DNA of 64,000 nucleotides, from NCBI GenBank assembly GCA_963784065.1, contig CAWAQA010000003.1:1178001-1242000 (forward strand), written 5' to 3'. This document shows, piece after piece, positions 63,101-64,000 of this stretch. Origin of the DNA: CAWAQA01 sp963784065 (GTDB lineage Bacteria; Acidobacteriota; Vicinamibacteria; Vicinamibacterales; UBA2999). The notes below the pieces were generated by a model that saw only the letters and a list, made by a program, of their open reading frames with translations, ran no database searches and was not told the origin of the DNA. The stretch's first letter is position 1, and every line of letters starts with the position of its first letter. The position numbers and the translations under genes are program-made.

Positions 63101-64000
63101 TCAGAAGGCTCGTACTTCGACGCGCTTGCGAACCTCGTCCGGCGTGATGCGGCGTGCCTGGAAGTCGGCGAGGTCGCTGCCCCGGACGCGCAGCACGATC
63201 GTCATGACATCCGAGGGATCGCTGGCGACGAAGCGGTTTCCCTGCGCGTTGTCGCGCGCGGCCACGGTCAACCATTCATCGGGAGCAATGATGAGGGACC
63301 CGCTGTTCTCCAGCATGGCGTCGATGAGCGCGCCGGCGACCGCCTTCGTAAAGACCTCGCCCGGCTCGAGAGTCGACACCGGACCCTGGTGAAGCGCACT
63401 GCCGCCGGCGACCCCGGCGTGGTGGTCGCGGCGGCGACCGGGGGAGCCGACTGGACGGAGGACGCCGGCGACACGTCGAGCGATTGCGCGGTGACGGTGC
63501 TGGCCGCCGACACGCGACCATCGCCCGCCGCCGGCTGCGGCGGCGGCCTGCGACCCGGGTGCCATCTGCGCCTGGATGCGCGCCAGCACGCGGTCCATCT
63601 CCTGTTGCTGCCGCGGATCGTTCACCGCCTGACGAAGCTGCGCGCGCACCTGCGACAGCTCACGCGCAAACATCGACGCGGTCTCGTTCATCGTTCGCAG
63701 CGACCAGGCCAGGCTCGGCCGCACCCCGGGCACCTCGACGTCGAAGAAGACGCCGTAGCCGTCGAGGCGGAAGCCGCGCGCCCCCGGTGCATCGCCTGTC
63801 ACGAGCAGCATGTCGTCCGGCATGACCGCGCTCAGCTGGCGACGGAACGAATCGATGCCCAAGCTGCACGGCGCGCTCGAGCACGCCCTCCATCATGAAG
63901 ATCTTCTGGCGCGCCCGGATCTGCTCGGCCTCGCTGGTCTGGACCGGCGTCTGCGCCGGTGCGGCTGCGGCCGCACCGAGGAGGACGGCGCCTATGATTG
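63101..64000 (-). CDS. Secreted hypothetical protein, N-terminus beyond the window, frame changes
   Basis: The gene enters from the right edge inside its signal peptide (GAVLLGAAAAAPAQTPVQTS) and stops at 63101. Coiled regions SEAEQIRARQKIFMMEGVLE and FARELSQVRAQLRQAVNDPR are visible. GIDSFRRQLSAVMPDDMLLV, RGFRLDGYGVFFDVEVPGVR and FTKAVAGALIDAMLENSGSL lie around an Ala/Ser/Pro-rich linker, where two further frame changes occur near 63510 and 63395; another is near 63860. Joined length is at least 300 residues. I do not recognise the family. A YcfL-like lipoprotein gene lies downstream in the same direction. Confidence 0.7.

Overview
The window reads as a chromosomal segment of a high-G+C Gram-negative soil or sediment bacterium. 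The best guess is Acidobacteriota, probably the Vicinamibacteria lineage. This is inferred from gene content and from dispersed palindromes that, when translated, give strings such as PAEAGSH or RLKAEAT, which I associate with that group; no rRNA or other taxonomic marker is present. Outer-membrane assembly genes, lipoproteins with lipoboxes, a B12-dependent ribonucleotide reductase, sigma-54 activators, a PQQ dehydrogenase and HslUV all fit. I see no tRNA, rRNA, CRISPR array, prophage, IS transposase, defence island or biosynthetic cluster.

Layout. 1-5.5 kb: a partial secreted protein, a zinc-finger/PP2C phosphatase convergent with a membrane Ser/Thr kinase, an unusual zinc-knuckle SDR between inverted repeats, and a PRC-barrel protein. 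5.5-14.3 kb: small enzymes and lipoproteins, a remnant of an M20 peptidase, a cytochrome c/PQQ-dehydrogenase operon, a palindrome cluster, an M64 peptidase, a dienelactone hydrolase and an ATP-grasp enzyme. 14.3-20 kb: a TetR gene facing a membrane-protein operon across two operators, then an overlapping MFS/lipoprotein/acetyltransferase operon. 20-30 kb: a sorbosone-type dehydrogenase, aminotransferase, mutM, nrdJ with tandem NrdR boxes, and a BamA-like pair. 31-34.5 kb: a sigma-54 response regulator and its histidine kinase. 35.5-48.7 kb: a long leftward series (HAD protein, histidine kinase, LuxR regulator, acyl-CoA carboxylase alpha, tamB, bamA-like, SurA-like), many joined by TGATG or ATGA overlaps. 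49-56.4 kb: a large membrane protein, acyl-CoA carboxylase beta, a transaldolase-like aldolase, an Fn3 lipoprotein and a NifA-like regulator. 56.5-64 kb: two tandem secreted HExxH proteins with a Fur-like box between them, hslVU, a PEGA protein, an amino-acid permease and two envelope proteins.

A major caveat is that at least 16 otherwise well-conserved genes are broken by single-base frame changes, densest at 31-34 and 39-46 kb. Most are one extra base in recurring contexts (C after ACG or TCG; GACAC read as GACGAC). I interpret these as sequence or assembly errors rather than decay, and give such genes their reconstructed span, stating where the frame changes.

The most interesting items are: the tandem HExxH paralogs with the Fur-like box; dispersed palindromes and a CACAGAG repeat that have entered genes, one now encoding the signal-peptide core of a SurA-like chaperone; the dual TetR operators; the tandem NrdR boxes; and the zinc-finger/PP2C fusion beside a membrane kinase.
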